DNA of 19,429 nucleotides from Clostridiales bacterium (GTDB taxonomy: Bacteria > Bacillota > Clostridia > TANB77 > CAG-508): assembly GCA_004554705.1 (NCBI GenBank), contig SFKS01000019.1, positions 1 through 19,429 of the forward strand, read 5' to 3'. Shown here piece after piece: positions 6,453 through 13,100 of the stretch (position 1 is the stretch's first letter; every line of letters begins with the position of its first letter). Both the position numbers and the translations under genes were made by a program. The notes beneath the pieces are model-generated. The model was not told the DNA's origin, searched no databases, and worked only from the letters and a program-made list of their open reading frames with translations.

Positions 6453-6481
6453 AAGCTTACAACTTTTATAGCTGTAAGCTT
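6453..6481 (-). terminator. Strong hairpin at the end of the late-activator pseudogene
   Basis: AAGCTTACAGCT (6481-6470) pairs with AGTTGTAAGCTT (6464-6453), 12 bp including one G-T pair, with the 5-base loop ATAAA. It overlaps the last codons and stop of the pseudogene. The T tract after it on the - strand is weak (TTATTT broken by A), so termination is probable but not certain. Confidence 0.5.
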
Positions 6482-6884
6482 TTAATTTCTTTATGTACTA
6501 AATATACTAATTTTCTTTTGCGTCTCTTGTATATATCTTCGCTTATATGTAATTTGTCTATAATATTCCACCTGTTTTCATTTCCGCTTCTGATATTCTT
6601 CTGCAAATATCTCTTTTGTAATACTGTCTACTAATTGTAATGCTTGTACTACTATCTTATATTCTCTTATACACTTTTGTAATTCTTCATTTTCTTGTAT
6701 TCGTATTAAACTGTTCAATACACTATCTGAAATTTTATATGGTGCTTTTGGCATTCCGTCTAAAACTGGCGAACTCAAACTCATAATATCATATTTCATA
6801 TTCATCATTTTAATACAATTATAATTATACCTTTTTAAACAACCGAACCGCTTCTCTGTAGTCTTCTTTACTTAACCTGCTCAT
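6466..6884 (-). pseudogene. Late transcription activator (RinA/ArpU type), two +1 frameshifts
   Basis: Reading begins at ATG 6884 with a GGGAGGAAACAA ribosome binding site and MSRLSKEDYREAVRLFKK, then stops at 6827-6825. Shifting +1 near AAAAAGG (6835-6830) continues as YNYNCIKMMNMKYDIM, then LSSPVLDGMPKAPYKISDSV and on to EEYQKRK, where it stops at 6580-6578. Shifting +1 again continues as ENRWNIIDKLHISEDIYKRR, KRKLVYLVHKEIKSLQL and a final TAA at 6468-6466. With two bases removed it is one frame of about 138 aa, a normal length for these phage regulators. The last part is a sigma-region-4-like HTH. Such proteins activate the packaging and structural operon in Gram-positive phages, and the position just before that operon agrees. 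Confidence 0.75.
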
Positions 6885-6903
6885 TTGTTTCCTCCCTCTT
6901 GCA

Positions 6904-6925
6904 ATTGATACCCTACATTATCAAT
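6904..6925. promoter_or_regulatory. Dyad before the late-activator pseudogene
   Basis: ATTGATA (6904-6910) and TATCAAT (6919-6925) form a perfect 7-bp inverted repeat with an 8-base centre, located about 20 bp upstream of the pseudogene start. It may be an operator or a short RNA hairpin near the ribosome binding site. Confidence 0.3.
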
Positions 6926-6935
6926 AGCTACAATA

Positions 6936-7112
6936 TTATACCCGTTTTTTCCTTAACCTATATATGTTTACTCTCAATGCTTCTTTAGTAAAATATCTGT
7001 TCATTCTTTCATAAGTGCATTTGTTATCTTTAAGTGCAAACAAAAGTGTCCTTTCTATTCTTGTCATTTTACTTTCTTTAGACAATTGTTCCATAAAAGT
7101 TTCTTCGTTCAT
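6936..7112 (-). CDS. Small winged-helix-like protein
   Basis: A 58-aa basic protein from ATG 7112-7110, which follows AGGAGG by 8 bases; the longer frame back to a TTG at 7148 has no comparable site. The sequence ERTLLFALKDNKCTYERMNRYF then EALRVNIYRLRKKRV resembles the last helix and wing of OmpR-type winged helices, whose signature end is LRVHIxRLRKKL. It has no receiver domain. It may be a compact DNA-binding regulator next to the late activator. The resemblance is partial, so treat the family as tentative. Confidence 0.5.
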   Translation of the reverse strand: MNEETFMEQLSKESKMTRIERTLLFALKDNKCTYERMNRYFTKEALRVNIYRLRKKRV

Positions 7113-7195
7113 ACTTATTCCTCCTATTTTCGTAATTTTATTTCCCAAATCACGTATTAAACCTGTTTTTTAGACGTTTAATATTTTGTTATAAA

Positions 7196-7366
7196 TCACT
7201 CTTCATCAATTTTTTGAATTAAATATCTCCATTTCCTTTTATGTTTTCTTGTTATTGCCGTTCCAACACAATTAGCTGTTGTATTAAAGTATTCAGCAAC
7301 TTCTTTTCTAGTATCAAATACTGCTATGCATTCTTCATTTTCTTTTAAATCGTATATAGCATACAT
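7196..7366 (-). CDS. 56-aa phage protein with HTH-like segment
   Basis: ATG 7366-7364 follows GGGAGGGAG and opens a 56-codon frame ending in TGA 7198-7196. The product starts MYAIYDLKENEECIAVFDT and continues with RKEVAEYFNTTANCVGTAITR (interpretable as helix-turn-helix) and KHKRKWRYLIQKI. The order strand, then helix-turn-helix, then a basic strand is common in short Firmicute phage proteins that probably bind nucleic acid. Function is not known. Confidence 0.6.
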   Translation of the reverse strand: MYAIYDLKENEECIAVFDTRKEVAEYFNTTANCVGTAITRKHKRKWRYLIQKIDEE

Positions 7367-7390
7367 ATCTCTCCCTCCCTTAACTTTTTC

Positions 7391-7612
7391 TTATAATAAT
7401 CTCGCTTTTAAATCTTCTAGTACTGTATTCATTGCAGAGTTTTCTATTCTTAATTCTACATTTTCTTCTTCTAGTTGTTTATATCCAGCTATTAGGTTTC
7501 CTAATGCTCTTTCTAATTTTAAATTTGTTGTATTTCTATCTCCATATTTCATATATAGCATAGAATACCCATTTTTCTTAAATTCTTCTAATATCTCTAT
7601 ATCTTCTTCCAA
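7391..7612 (-). CDS. Small coiled-coil phage protein, TTG start
   Basis: A 73-aa acidic protein. Its C-terminal half (YKQLEEENVELRIENSAMNT then VLEDLKARLL) is a clear heptad-type coiled coil, so it likely dimerises. The start is TTG 7612-7610, 7 bases after AGGAGG. The same 24-base initiation segment precedes the gene at 7876-8190. It abuts the next gene upstream with a 2-bp gap, in a run of tightly packed small genes. No function is recognised. Confidence 0.6.
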   Translation of the reverse strand: MEEDIEILEEFKKNGYSMLYMKYGDRNTTNLKLERALGNLIAGYKQLEEENVELRIENSAMNTVLEDLKARLL

Positions 7613-7628
7613 GTCTATTCCTCCTTTA
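7605..7628 (-). repeat. Translation-initiation repeat, copy 1
   Basis: This 24-base segment contains TAAAGGAGGAATAG followed by ACTTGGAAGA, that is ribosome binding site, TTG start and the first two codons. An identical copy lies at 8183-8206 before another gene. The coding parts diverge after the third codon. Confidence 0.8.
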
Positions 7629-7875
7629 ATTTACAATTTACATCTTCATTCGCCTTTTTTATGCTGTTATAATCAATAATAATTTCAGCTTTTGGATTTT
7701 GATATTCTTCTATTAAACCTTCGTTATATTTATTAATACTTTTTATTCCACAAGCACACCAATCAGGTTGTATTTTGTCGCATTGTTTTAATAATTGTTC
7801 TAATGTTATGTCTTTTGGTGCTTCTGCTATAAATGAAATATCACAGCCATCTAATATGAATTTTATTCTTTCCAT
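7615..7875 (-). CDS. Uncharacterised 86-aa phage protein
   Basis: A small mixed alpha/beta protein: an N-terminal strand pair (RIKFILDGCDISFIAEAPKD), helix TLEQLLKQCDKI and the motif PDWCACGI (37-44). Three of its Cys residues are spaced through the first half. The ATG at 7875-7873 follows the stop of the upstream gene without a gap, and that gene's end supplies the GGAGG ribosome binding site. No family name can be given. Confidence 0.6.
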   Translation of the reverse strand: MERIKFILDGCDISFIAEAPKDITLEQLLKQCDKIQPDWCACGIKSINKYNEGLIEEYQNPKAEIIIDYNSIKKANEDVNCKLKEE

Positions 7876-8190
7876 CTATTCCTCCACTTCTATAATTTCT
7901 AAATTATAAAATTGATAACCATAATTTTTTAATATCTTTTCTATTGTACTTATTATATTTATTCTTCCATCAAAAATTTTAGCATCTTCCTTTTTATCAG
8001 ATACAACTATAATATCTGTATCATAAATAGCACTTAACCCTACTAAAACACCATTTGAATAACTGCCTTTTCCTTTTTTATTTTCTCTTTCTTTAAATTC
8101 TACAAAATATCTATTATTTATTTTTATATTATATTTACTTGTGCCTAGTTCTTGAATTTCTTTTATTTTATTCCCATTTATATCTTCCAA
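7876..8190 (-). CDS. Uncharacterised 104-aa phage protein, TTG start
   Basis: The product has alternating polar and hydrophobic segments suggesting a beta-rich fold (YNIKINNRYFVEF, GVLVGLSAIYDTDIIVVSD) followed by a helix (NIISTIEKILKNYG) and an acidic end. Translation starts at TTG 8190-8188 behind AGGAGG. It shares its 5' initiation segment with the gene at 7391-7612. It sits 2 bp after the upstream gene. Function is unknown. Confidence 0.55.
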   Translation of the reverse strand: MEDINGNKIKEIQELGTSKYNIKINNRYFVEFKERENKKGKGSYSNGVLVGLSAIYDTDIIVVSDKKEDAKIFDGRINIISTIEKILKNYGYQFYNLEIIEVEE

Positions 8191-8206
8191 GTCTATTCCT
8201 CCTTTA
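8183..8206 (-). repeat. Translation-initiation repeat, copy 2
   Basis: This is the second copy of the segment at 7605-7628, again with AGGAGG and a TTG start. The two copies lie 578 bp apart and front unrelated proteins. A past duplication or recombination at gene boundaries would explain it. Confidence 0.8.
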
Positions 8207-8558
8207 CTTTATAACAGTTAGCTTCAAACTGTTCGTGCGTTAATATTCTTCTTATTCCGATACCATTTTTTATATCTTCTTTTAATGCTTTTAGCATTTC
8301 TTCGCTCCATATATAAATGACATCTTCATTTAATACATCAAATATTTCTACTATGTCTCCCACTTCTACTAACTCAACTAAATTATCTTCTACTTTACCG
8401 AGTAAACAAGAACCACTTGCACAAGATATTCCTGTTTCACAACTTATATAATAATCTCCTGTATCTATGTACTTATATATTATTCCATCATGTCTTTGAT
8501 AAATATATTTATTTTCAGGAATATATTTTAATTTTTCTTTTAATTCTTTTTGATTCAT
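8193..8558 (-). CDS. Uncharacterised 121-aa phage protein
   Basis: An acidic protein with a beta-rich central part (IIYKYIDTGDYYISCE; VEDNLVELVEVGDIVEIF) and a C-terminal ILTHEQFEANCYKVKEE, an ending seen often in short Firmicute phage proteins. A Cys-rich turn ISCASGSC lies at about 44-51. The start has an AGGAGG ribosome binding site, and a 10-bp perfect hairpin lies just before it. No function is recognised. Confidence 0.6.
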   Translation of the reverse strand: MNQKELKEKLKYIPENKYIYQRHDGIIYKYIDTGDYYISCETGISCASGSCLLGKVEDNLVELVEVGDIVEIFDVLNEDVIYIWSEEMLKALKEDIKNGIGIRRILTHEQFEANCYKVKEE

Positions 8559-8572
8559 TTTTCCTCCTATAC

Positions 8573-8596
8573 AGGCTAGACACTTCTGTCTAGCCT
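8573..8596. other. Perfect 10-bp hairpin before an RBS
   Basis: AGGCTAGACA (8573-8582) and TGTCTAGCCT (8587-8596) are perfect complements around a 4-base loop. On the - strand, the coding direction, it is followed not by T residues but by GTATAGGAGG, the next gene's ribosome binding site. On the + strand it is followed by TTGTTGTTT. It may be a mRNA processing or stability hairpin, a weak + strand terminator, or a translation control element. Confidence 0.55.
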
Positions 8597-8603
8597 TTGT
8601 TGT

Positions 8604-8990
8604 TTAATATATTATTTGTAAATTTGCATCTATATCATCTGGAATATTTCCCTCCCATACATAGCTGTTTTTTAATATATATTCGTTGTATGTGTTAGCT
8701 GTCTTATTTGCTCTCATTTTTGCTTGCTCTGCCCAACTTTGTTTTTCTGCATTATCACTTGTCTTGTACATTTCATAAGTTGCTTTATCTGTTTTGTAAC
8801 TTGCTATCATACTTCTGCAAGTGTCTTCTACTTTTTTCATTGTGTCATAGCTTGTCCTATCTTCTATTTTTTGGTCTACCCATTCTACTTTATTTGTGAA
8901 CCATGTCTTGAACCATCCACCGAATACTCCTATAACTGTTAATATGATAACTAATATTATTACTCCTATTGTTATTAAAAAACCTTTCAT
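8604..8990 (-). CDS. Membrane-anchored phage protein
   Basis: A 128-aa protein with one N-terminal transmembrane helix (about residues 4-25, FLITIGVIILVIILTVIGVF) and no lipobox or clear cleavage site. The rest is a hydrophilic helical domain: VEWVDQKIEDRTSYDTMKKV, then CRSMIASYKTDKATYEMYK, WAEQAKMRANKTANTYNEYI and VWEGNIPDDI. This family is frequent in Firmicute prophages, near the phage lipoprotein gene as here. Its function is not known to me; an envelope role in the lysogen is possible. The ATG overlaps the upstream stop by one base (TAATG). Confidence 0.65.
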   Translation of the reverse strand: MKGFLITIGVIILVIILTVIGVFGGWFKTWFTNKVEWVDQKIEDRTSYDTMKKVEDTCRSMIASYKTDKATYEMYKTSDNAEKQSWAEQAKMRANKTANTYNEYILKNSYVWEGNIPDDIDANLQIIY

Positions 8991-9463
8991 TATTGTGCCT
9001 CCTTGTATTCTTTTAAAATTTTATCTATCGTATAATTTCTATAAATTCTTTTATACAACGTATTCGCTTTTACGTTTATCTTTTTAGCCCATTGTGCTAC
9101 ATTCATTTTCTGTCCCTGATATTCTAGTATTACATTGCTTCTTTGATTGTTATTTTGTTCTTTTTTTGTTATCCACCTGCAATTCGCTGGCGTATAATCA
9201 CCATTCACATTAATTCTATCTATTGTTAAGCTCTCATTATATCCATTTTGATAAGCCCATTCTTTAAACCTATAAAAATCATCTTGCCACTCTAAACAAA
9301 CCTTAATGCCTCTTCCTCCATAATCTTTATACTGCTTTTGGCTTTTGTAAGAAGTTCTAGCTTTTATCGCTCTCCATATTCTATATAATCTTGTTTTATT
9401 ATCTTCTGGGTATTTGCTTCTAGCCTTATTTCTTTTAATTAATTTTTCTATTCTATCATTCAT
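8990..9463 (-). CDS. Putative free-standing homing endonuclease (DRI/NCRW type)
   Basis: A 157-aa basic protein. The core holds YGGRGI at 48-53, a WxxxFxxFxxWAxxNGY stretch at 59-75, DRI at 82-84 and NCRW at 94-97, then EQNNNQRSN. This set is typical of small phage proteins annotated as HNH-like endonucleases. The C-terminal segment (115-150, MNVAQWAKKINVKANTLYKR) reads as an HTH used for target binding. A diverged paralogue lies at 15962-16450. It overlaps the upstream lipoprotein gene by 8 bp, which is consistent with insertion between phage genes. Catalysis is inferred from family resemblance. Confidence 0.65.
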   Translation of the reverse strand: MNDRIEKLIKRNKARSKYPEDNKTRLYRIWRAIKARTSYKSQKQYKDYGGRGIKVCLEWQDDFYRFKEWAYQNGYNESLTIDRINVNGDYTPANCRWITKKEQNNNQRSNVILEYQGQKMNVAQWAKKINVKANTLYKRIYRNYTIDKILKEYKEAQ

Positions 9464-10034
9464 TTGTTACCTCGTTATACATAACAACAGGGTTTTGCAC
9501 TTCAAATGGAATATCTGAATATAAATAAATTCCCGACCACTCCACGTACTTTCCATCTGTTGTAAAGAAGAATATTCCATTATCGTTTGAACCATAAGAA
9601 CCATCTACGTCTGGTAACCATTTGTTTTCCACAGTACATGTTCCTCCATATACTAATTCATAATATTCACTATCTGGAGTTAAGTAGCTATTTAAGCTTG
9701 TTATCTTTCCATCAACTATGAATTTTCCTGCACAACTTCCGTTTTCTAAAAACAATGCTATGTATCCCAAAGGTTTCTCTACCTCACATACTAAAGTATT
9801 TGCTTTTTCCCTTTGTCCGTTTACCCAATATGTGCGTCTTATTAAATTATATCTTTCTAAACTATAATCAATATCCGTTGGCGTAGGTTGATTTTTAGAT
9901 AGCTTATCTCCTATACCTAAGGTTGATTCTATTTCTTGCTCTGTGCTTGATGTTAGGGTTTCTGTACACCCCGTTAATAAAAATGCTCCTAATATCATAA
10001 TTCCTAATAAAATAACTATTTTTAATTTTTTCAT
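9456..10034 (-). CDS. Phage-encoded lipoprotein
   Basis: A 192-aa secreted lipoprotein. It has a basic N-terminus (MKKLK), a hydrophobic core and a lipobox LLTGC with Cys23 as the modified residue. The mature part begins with a Ser/Thr-rich linker, then PTPTDIDYSLERYNLIRRTY (51-70), VEKPLGYIALFLENG, LTPDSEYYEL and WSGIYLYSDIPF. Such lipoproteins recur in Firmicute prophages. Lipoproteins of temperate phages can block superinfection, but no such activity is shown for this one. The ATG follows GGGAGG by 8 bases. Confidence 0.75.
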   Translation of the reverse strand: MKKLKIVILLGIMILGAFLLTGCTETLTSSTEQEIESTLGIGDKLSKNQPTPTDIDYSLERYNLIRRTYWVNGQREKANTLVCEVEKPLGYIALFLENGSCAGKFIVDGKITSLNSYLTPDSEYYELVYGGTCTVENKWLPDVDGSYGSNDNGIFFFTTDGKYVEWSGIYLYSDIPFEVQNPVVMYNEVTNE

Positions 10035-10047
10035 AATTAATTCCTCC

Positions 10048-10353
10048 CTATATTAATTTAAATCTTATTAAATTCAAAAATGTTGAATTTTTTATTGGTT
10101 TATAGTAACTATACTTTTTCTGTATATTTTCTTTTGCTGGTTCTATTGATGTTCTCATTCCTCTTTCAACCTTTGTAGATGTTGTTATATTTTTTTTAGC
10201 TACTTTTTCATAAATATCACACATGTCCCAAATTAAAGGATTATTTTTCACAATTTTAATTGCATCAACCCAATAAACAATGCCAACACTATCTACATTA
10301 AACCCTAATTCTAGCAACTCATTTTTTGTTTCTTCTATTTCATTTTTTTGCAT
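10048..10353 (-). CDS. Spo0A C-terminal-like DNA-binding protein
   Basis: A 101-aa protein matching the pattern of the Spo0A effector domain. An early helix LLELGFNVDSVGIVYWVDAI (13-32) aligns with the LHEIGIPAHIKGYQYLREAI type segment. Next come NNPLIWDMCDIYEKVAKKNI and TTSTKVERGMRTSIEPAKEN (57-76), which carries the VERxxRxxIE recognition helix. The end NSTFLNLIRFKL matches the NSEFIAMIADKL region. It has no receiver domain. It may bind 0A-box-like DNA or tune phage genes to sporulation; target and effect are not visible. It overlaps a 57-aa membrane protein gene by 19 bp and has a GGAGGAGG ribosome binding site. Confidence 0.7.
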   Translation of the reverse strand: MQKNEIEETKNELLELGFNVDSVGIVYWVDAIKIVKNNPLIWDMCDIYEKVAKKNITTSTKVERGMRTSIEPAKENIQKKYSYYKPIKNSTFLNLIRFKLI

Positions 10354-10508
10354 ATTTCCTCCTCCGTTATTAAAACCTTTAATTTTTTATTTTCTCTATT
10401 TAAAGCCTCATATTCTGTTACTAACTTCAAACTCTTTAAACATATAATCAAATTTGTTATTATTAATACTGCTACTAATATTCTTAAAATTTTAATCTCT
10501 TGTTTCAT
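10335..10508 (-). CDS. 57-aa single-helix membrane protein with coiled coil
   Basis: ATG 10508-10506 follows GGAGAGAGG and opens a 57-codon frame ending at TAG 10337-10335. The product has a transmembrane helix at about 6-24 (KILRILVAVLIITNLIICL) and a short heptad-type helix (TEYEALNRENKKLKVLI). The start shares one base with the stop of the upstream nuclease gene (TAATG) and the end overlaps the next gene. This layout of one helix plus a short coiled coil is typical of small spanin-like or regulatory phage membrane proteins, but no family is recognised. Confidence 0.6.
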   Translation of the reverse strand: MKQEIKILRILVAVLIITNLIICLKSLKLVTEYEALNRENKKLKVLITEEEICKKMK

Positions 10509-10888
10509 TACCTCTCTCCTTCAAACTCAATAAAATTAAGTTCTTTTAGTCTCATACTTGAATAATATTCTCTATAAAGTTGTACCCAGTCTTCAAATCG
10601 CATACTAACTAAAAGTTCTTCCCTAGATTTTTTGTGAAATACAGTAGGAAATGCTTGTCTGTCACTTGCTTTACTATCTCTTACAGCCTGTTCCATTGCT
10701 TTACTTATGTTTAAATTCTCTACAAACTTTACTTCACAATGTATATAATCTATTCCTTCTATGTCATCTGCTCTTCCTGTATTTCCTTTAAATTGCGCTG
10801 TTCTATTACACTTAAATCCGTTTTCCTTGAATTTATTTACAACATAGAGTTCTCCTCTTTTACCTTTTTGTTTACTATTAATACTCAT
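10508..10888 (-). CDS. PD-(D/E)xK nuclease, Holliday junction resolvase-like
   Basis: A 126-aa protein with an archaeal-resolvase-like core. GKRGE at 9-13 gives Glu13; RADDIEG at 39-45 gives Asp41/Asp42; CEVKFVE at 51-57 gives the E-x-K pair Glu52 and Lys54. A helix AMEQAVRDSK follows, as in resolvases. Together these form the PD-(D/E)xK active site. In phages such proteins resolve branched DNA before packaging. The position in the replication gene run supports this. Exact specificity (resolvase or other structure nuclease) is inferred. Confidence 0.7.
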   Translation of the reverse strand: MSINSKQKGKRGELYVVNKFKENGFKCNRTAQFKGNTGRADDIEGIDYIHCEVKFVENLNISKAMEQAVRDSKASDRQAFPTVFHKKSREELLVSMRFEDWVQLYREYYSSMRLKELNFIEFEGER

Positions 10889-10897
10889 TTGTACCTC

Positions 10898-11053
10898 CTA
10901 TATTTTCATTTTAATTTGACTCCCTTGTAGTATCTTCTTACATAAGTCTAATCCTAACTGTTCTCTATATTTGCAGTTATCTGCATTTGGATTTAATTCT
11001 GCTAGTCCACAACCTAAACATAAATTTTTCTTTATCGCTTCTTCACATCTCAT
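10898..11053 (-). CDS. 51-aa Cys-rich protein
   Basis: ATG 11053-11051 follows AGAGGA and opens a 51-codon frame with TAG at 10900-10898, overlapping the next gene's ribosome binding site. Five Cys residues are spaced as Cys3, Cys12-x2-Cys15, Cys27 and Cys38, which suggests a small zinc-binding fold. It fills the only gap between the neighbouring large genes. No family is recognised. Confidence 0.55.
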   Translation of the reverse strand: MRCEEAIKKNLCLGCGLAELNPNADNCKYREQLGLDLCKKILQGSQIKMKI

Positions 11054-11064
11054 AGGCTAGTCCT

Positions 11065-12060
11065 CTATTTCAACTTAACCATTTCATCTTTGTAACCTGT
11101 ACCATTGCAATAAGGACATAGCTCTAACGGTTTATTTATCATAGTAATCAAATCTTTTAACCATTTATTTACTTTTTCTTTTAATTCATCTTCGCTATTT
11201 GCAAACATTGGCTCTATCGCAGTATAACCTTTATAATTTTCTTGTTTGTGTGTCATTTGATATATCGTTATTTTTTTATATTCTTTGGTAGAATAATGTA
11301 TCTTTTCTCTTTCTTTTTTTGTTCTTGCAAAGATGTTTTGATATGTAAAAGTTTCTGGTTCTAATAAAGGTACTATTTTTTTTACTTCAAAACAAAAATC
11401 ATAATCGGATGTTATTTCTGCTACCTTTGTATCTATATTATCTTTTATATATTGCCTAGTTATATCGTATATTTGCTTTGAAGATAATGAACAAGGTCTA
11501 CTTGGTAACATTATCTCAGGAAATATAATTCTATCAAGTTCTTGATATGATATATCTTCTCTTGTAATCGTATATGCTTTATCCCTATATCCCCATCTAT
11601 GTATTGCTTCAAATTCAAATGGTGTTGGTAAATTATAATTTTCTAACTCTAATAATATATTAATTTCAGTATCAATTTCTTCAATTTTATTTGGTGCTGT
11701 GTCGTATTTGTAATCATAAAAATTGTCTAAAATTTTATAACCTTCGTAATCTTCATTATAATATTTTTCTCTATCTTCATAATTAATTATTTCTGGTAAT
11801 TTTTCTGATACAAACTCTTTGTCTTTAATTTCATATCTTTGATTAACAACCTCTCCTTTAACTTCATGTTCTACTTTTAAAGTGTCTTTTTCTGGCTTTT
11901 CTATTTGATACCATTCTTTTGAAAATGTTTTTGTTAGTTGCTTTCCATTAAAAAATAAATCTTCTATATTATATTTTCTCTTCCATCTGTCTTTTTCTTT
12001 ATCTTGTATAAACCATACTTTATTGGTTTTTATTACATTAATTTCATATTCACTTCTCAT
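11065..12060 (-). CDS. Conserved phage protein with C-terminal zinc-ribbon-like motif
   Basis: A 331-aa protein, the longest unknown in the early region. The N-terminal 90 residues are charged and strand-rich. The middle holds PSRPCSLSSKQIYDITRQYI (191-210) and then KVAEITSDYDFCFEVKKIVP, segments shared by proteins I associate with Firmicute phages but cannot name. The end carries CPYCNGTGY, a CxxCxGxG knuckle as in DnaJ zinc fingers, but only one copy, so a metal site would need partners or dimers. ATG follows AGGAGG. Placement next to replication genes hints at a DNA-metabolism role; that is inference. Confidence 0.65.
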   Translation of the reverse strand: MRSEYEINVIKTNKVWFIQDKEKDRWKRKYNIEDLFFNGKQLTKTFSKEWYQIEKPEKDTLKVEHEVKGEVVNQRYEIKDKEFVSEKLPEIINYEDREKYYNEDYEGYKILDNFYDYKYDTAPNKIEEIDTEINILLELENYNLPTPFEFEAIHRWGYRDKAYTITREDISYQELDRIIFPEIMLPSRPCSLSSKQIYDITRQYIKDNIDTKVAEITSDYDFCFEVKKIVPLLEPETFTYQNIFARTKKEREKIHYSTKEYKKITIYQMTHKQENYKGYTAIEPMFANSEDELKEKVNKWLKDLITMINKPLELCPYCNGTGYKDEMVKLK

Positions 12061-12069
12061 AACTACCTC

Positions 12070-12378
12070 CTAATCTATTCTTGGTATATGTCTGCTATAT
12101 TCGTATTCATATTCCTGCTCTTCTTGTCTTCTAATTTGTTCTGTATCATCATCTACTAAATCTGGGTGTTCCTCTAAGAATTTTCTTTTTGCTCTCGTTA
12201 TTGCTTCAAAACTAATTCCTTTATATTTCATACCTTGTATTACAATTCCAAATGCGGTACCTTGATTAACATCTAACATTCGTATTATTGTTTGTTGTAT
12301 TAAATACATTGTATCTTCTCTTGCTAATTTATCTTTACTTAATATTTCATATACTACTTTTTTGATGTTTCTGTTCAT
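12070..12378 (-). CDS. Conserved small phage protein next to the replication initiator
   Basis: A 102-aa protein, helical throughout. Helices ILSKDKLAREDTMYLIQQTI and GTAFGIVIQGMKYKG lead to ISFEAITRAKRKFLEEHPDL (55-74), which looks like an HTH recognition helix, and an acidic Glu/Arg/Tyr-rich tail follows. Proteins with the FEAITRAxRxFxEEHP pattern commonly follow the replication protein gene in phages of clostridia and related groups. The product may bind DNA or the replisome, but no function is established here. The gene starts 15 bp after the initiator stop. Confidence 0.6.
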   Translation of the reverse strand: MNRNIKKVVYEILSKDKLAREDTMYLIQQTIIRMLDVNQGTAFGIVIQGMKYKGISFEAITRAKRKFLEEHPDLVDDDTEQIRRQEEQEYEYEYSRHIPRID

Positions 12379-12393
12379 TTGTTATCAACTCCT

Positions 12394-13098
12394 TTAATTC
12401 GAATAAAAATTATTTAAGTTGTTATATTCTCTTTGTTCAAAATTACTCATATTACTTGCTTTGGCTTTTGTTTTATCATTAGTAGCATAACTATTCCAAG
12501 TAAGTATTTTTTGCTTCCAACTTTTTACTGCTTGTCCTTTTGCGTCAATCCAATTACCTGTTGTAAAATAATCATAAAATTCTTTGGCAATTACTTTTAA
12601 CTTTTTTTCTTTTACATATTTCTCGACTTCTTCAAGTGTTGGTGGAACAAATACTTTTTCTATTCTATTCTTTTTCTTTTTTATTATATTCTTATTAGGA
12701 ACGAACCCTCGACTATCACTCGGCGAACCCTCAACGAATATTCGTCGAATTTCTTTGTCTGTTTCATCAAAGTCTGGTATCTTGCTATTTGTAGGTTTGT
12801 CTATTTTTTGGAATGTATCCCAACTTAAAAGACTATAATAATTGTTTCCGTCACAAGAGTAGAAAACTACGGACATATTAGAACTTATTTCAAATAAGGC
12901 TTTTTCTATGTCGGCACTTCTCATATCTTCATTGTAAGGGAATAGTGTAGACTTTAAATATACTGGGTTACATCTTCCTCTACCTTCATCATCAGCAAGA
13001 GAGAATAGACCTATAAAAACTATTTTTGCTAAGTTAGATAATTTGCCAAAATCTTCACTTTGCCATATACCAGGGTCGACCATTCTTTTTCTTGCCAT
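12394..13098 (-). CDS. Phage replication initiator / replisome organizer
   Basis: A 234-aa protein with two parts. Residues 1-100 are the winged-helix N-terminus common in DnaD-like phage replisome organizers: RKRMVDPGIWQSEDFGKLSN (3-22), then AKIVFIGLFSLADDEGRGRC, ISSNMSVVFYSCDG and YYSLLSWDTFQKIDKPTNSKIP. A Lys-rich linker follows (about 125-150). Residues 152-205 hold the end domain PPTLEEVEKYVKEK and EFYDYFTTGNWIDAKGQAVK, then SWKQKILTW. Such proteins bind the phage origin and recruit the host DnaB-type helicase. No helicase loader or polymerase is seen nearby, so host replication proteins are likely used. ATG has AAGGAGGAATAATT before it. Confidence 0.75.
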   Translation of the reverse strand: MARKRMVDPGIWQSEDFGKLSNLAKIVFIGLFSLADDEGRGRCNPVYLKSTLFPYNEDMRSADIEKALFEISSNMSVVFYSCDGNNYYSLLSWDTFQKIDKPTNSKIPDFDETDKEIRRIFVEGSPSDSRGFVPNKNIIKKKKNRIEKVFVPPTLEEVEKYVKEKKLKVIAKEFYDYFTTGNWIDAKGQAVKSWKQKILTWNSYATNDKTKAKASNMSNFEQREYNNLNNFYSN

Positions 13099-13100
13099 AA

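Noticed and set aside
6578..6585. Programmed +1 frameshift at AAA TGA, as in prfB
   Set aside because: There is no prfB-like slippery codon or internal ribosome binding site at the right spacing, and a second shift lies upstream in the same gene, so mutation or sequence error is simpler.
7165..7195. Weak ATTAAAC/GTTTAAT inverted repeat between small genes
   Set aside because: Seven AT-rich pairs with a 13-base loop are expected by chance at this base composition.
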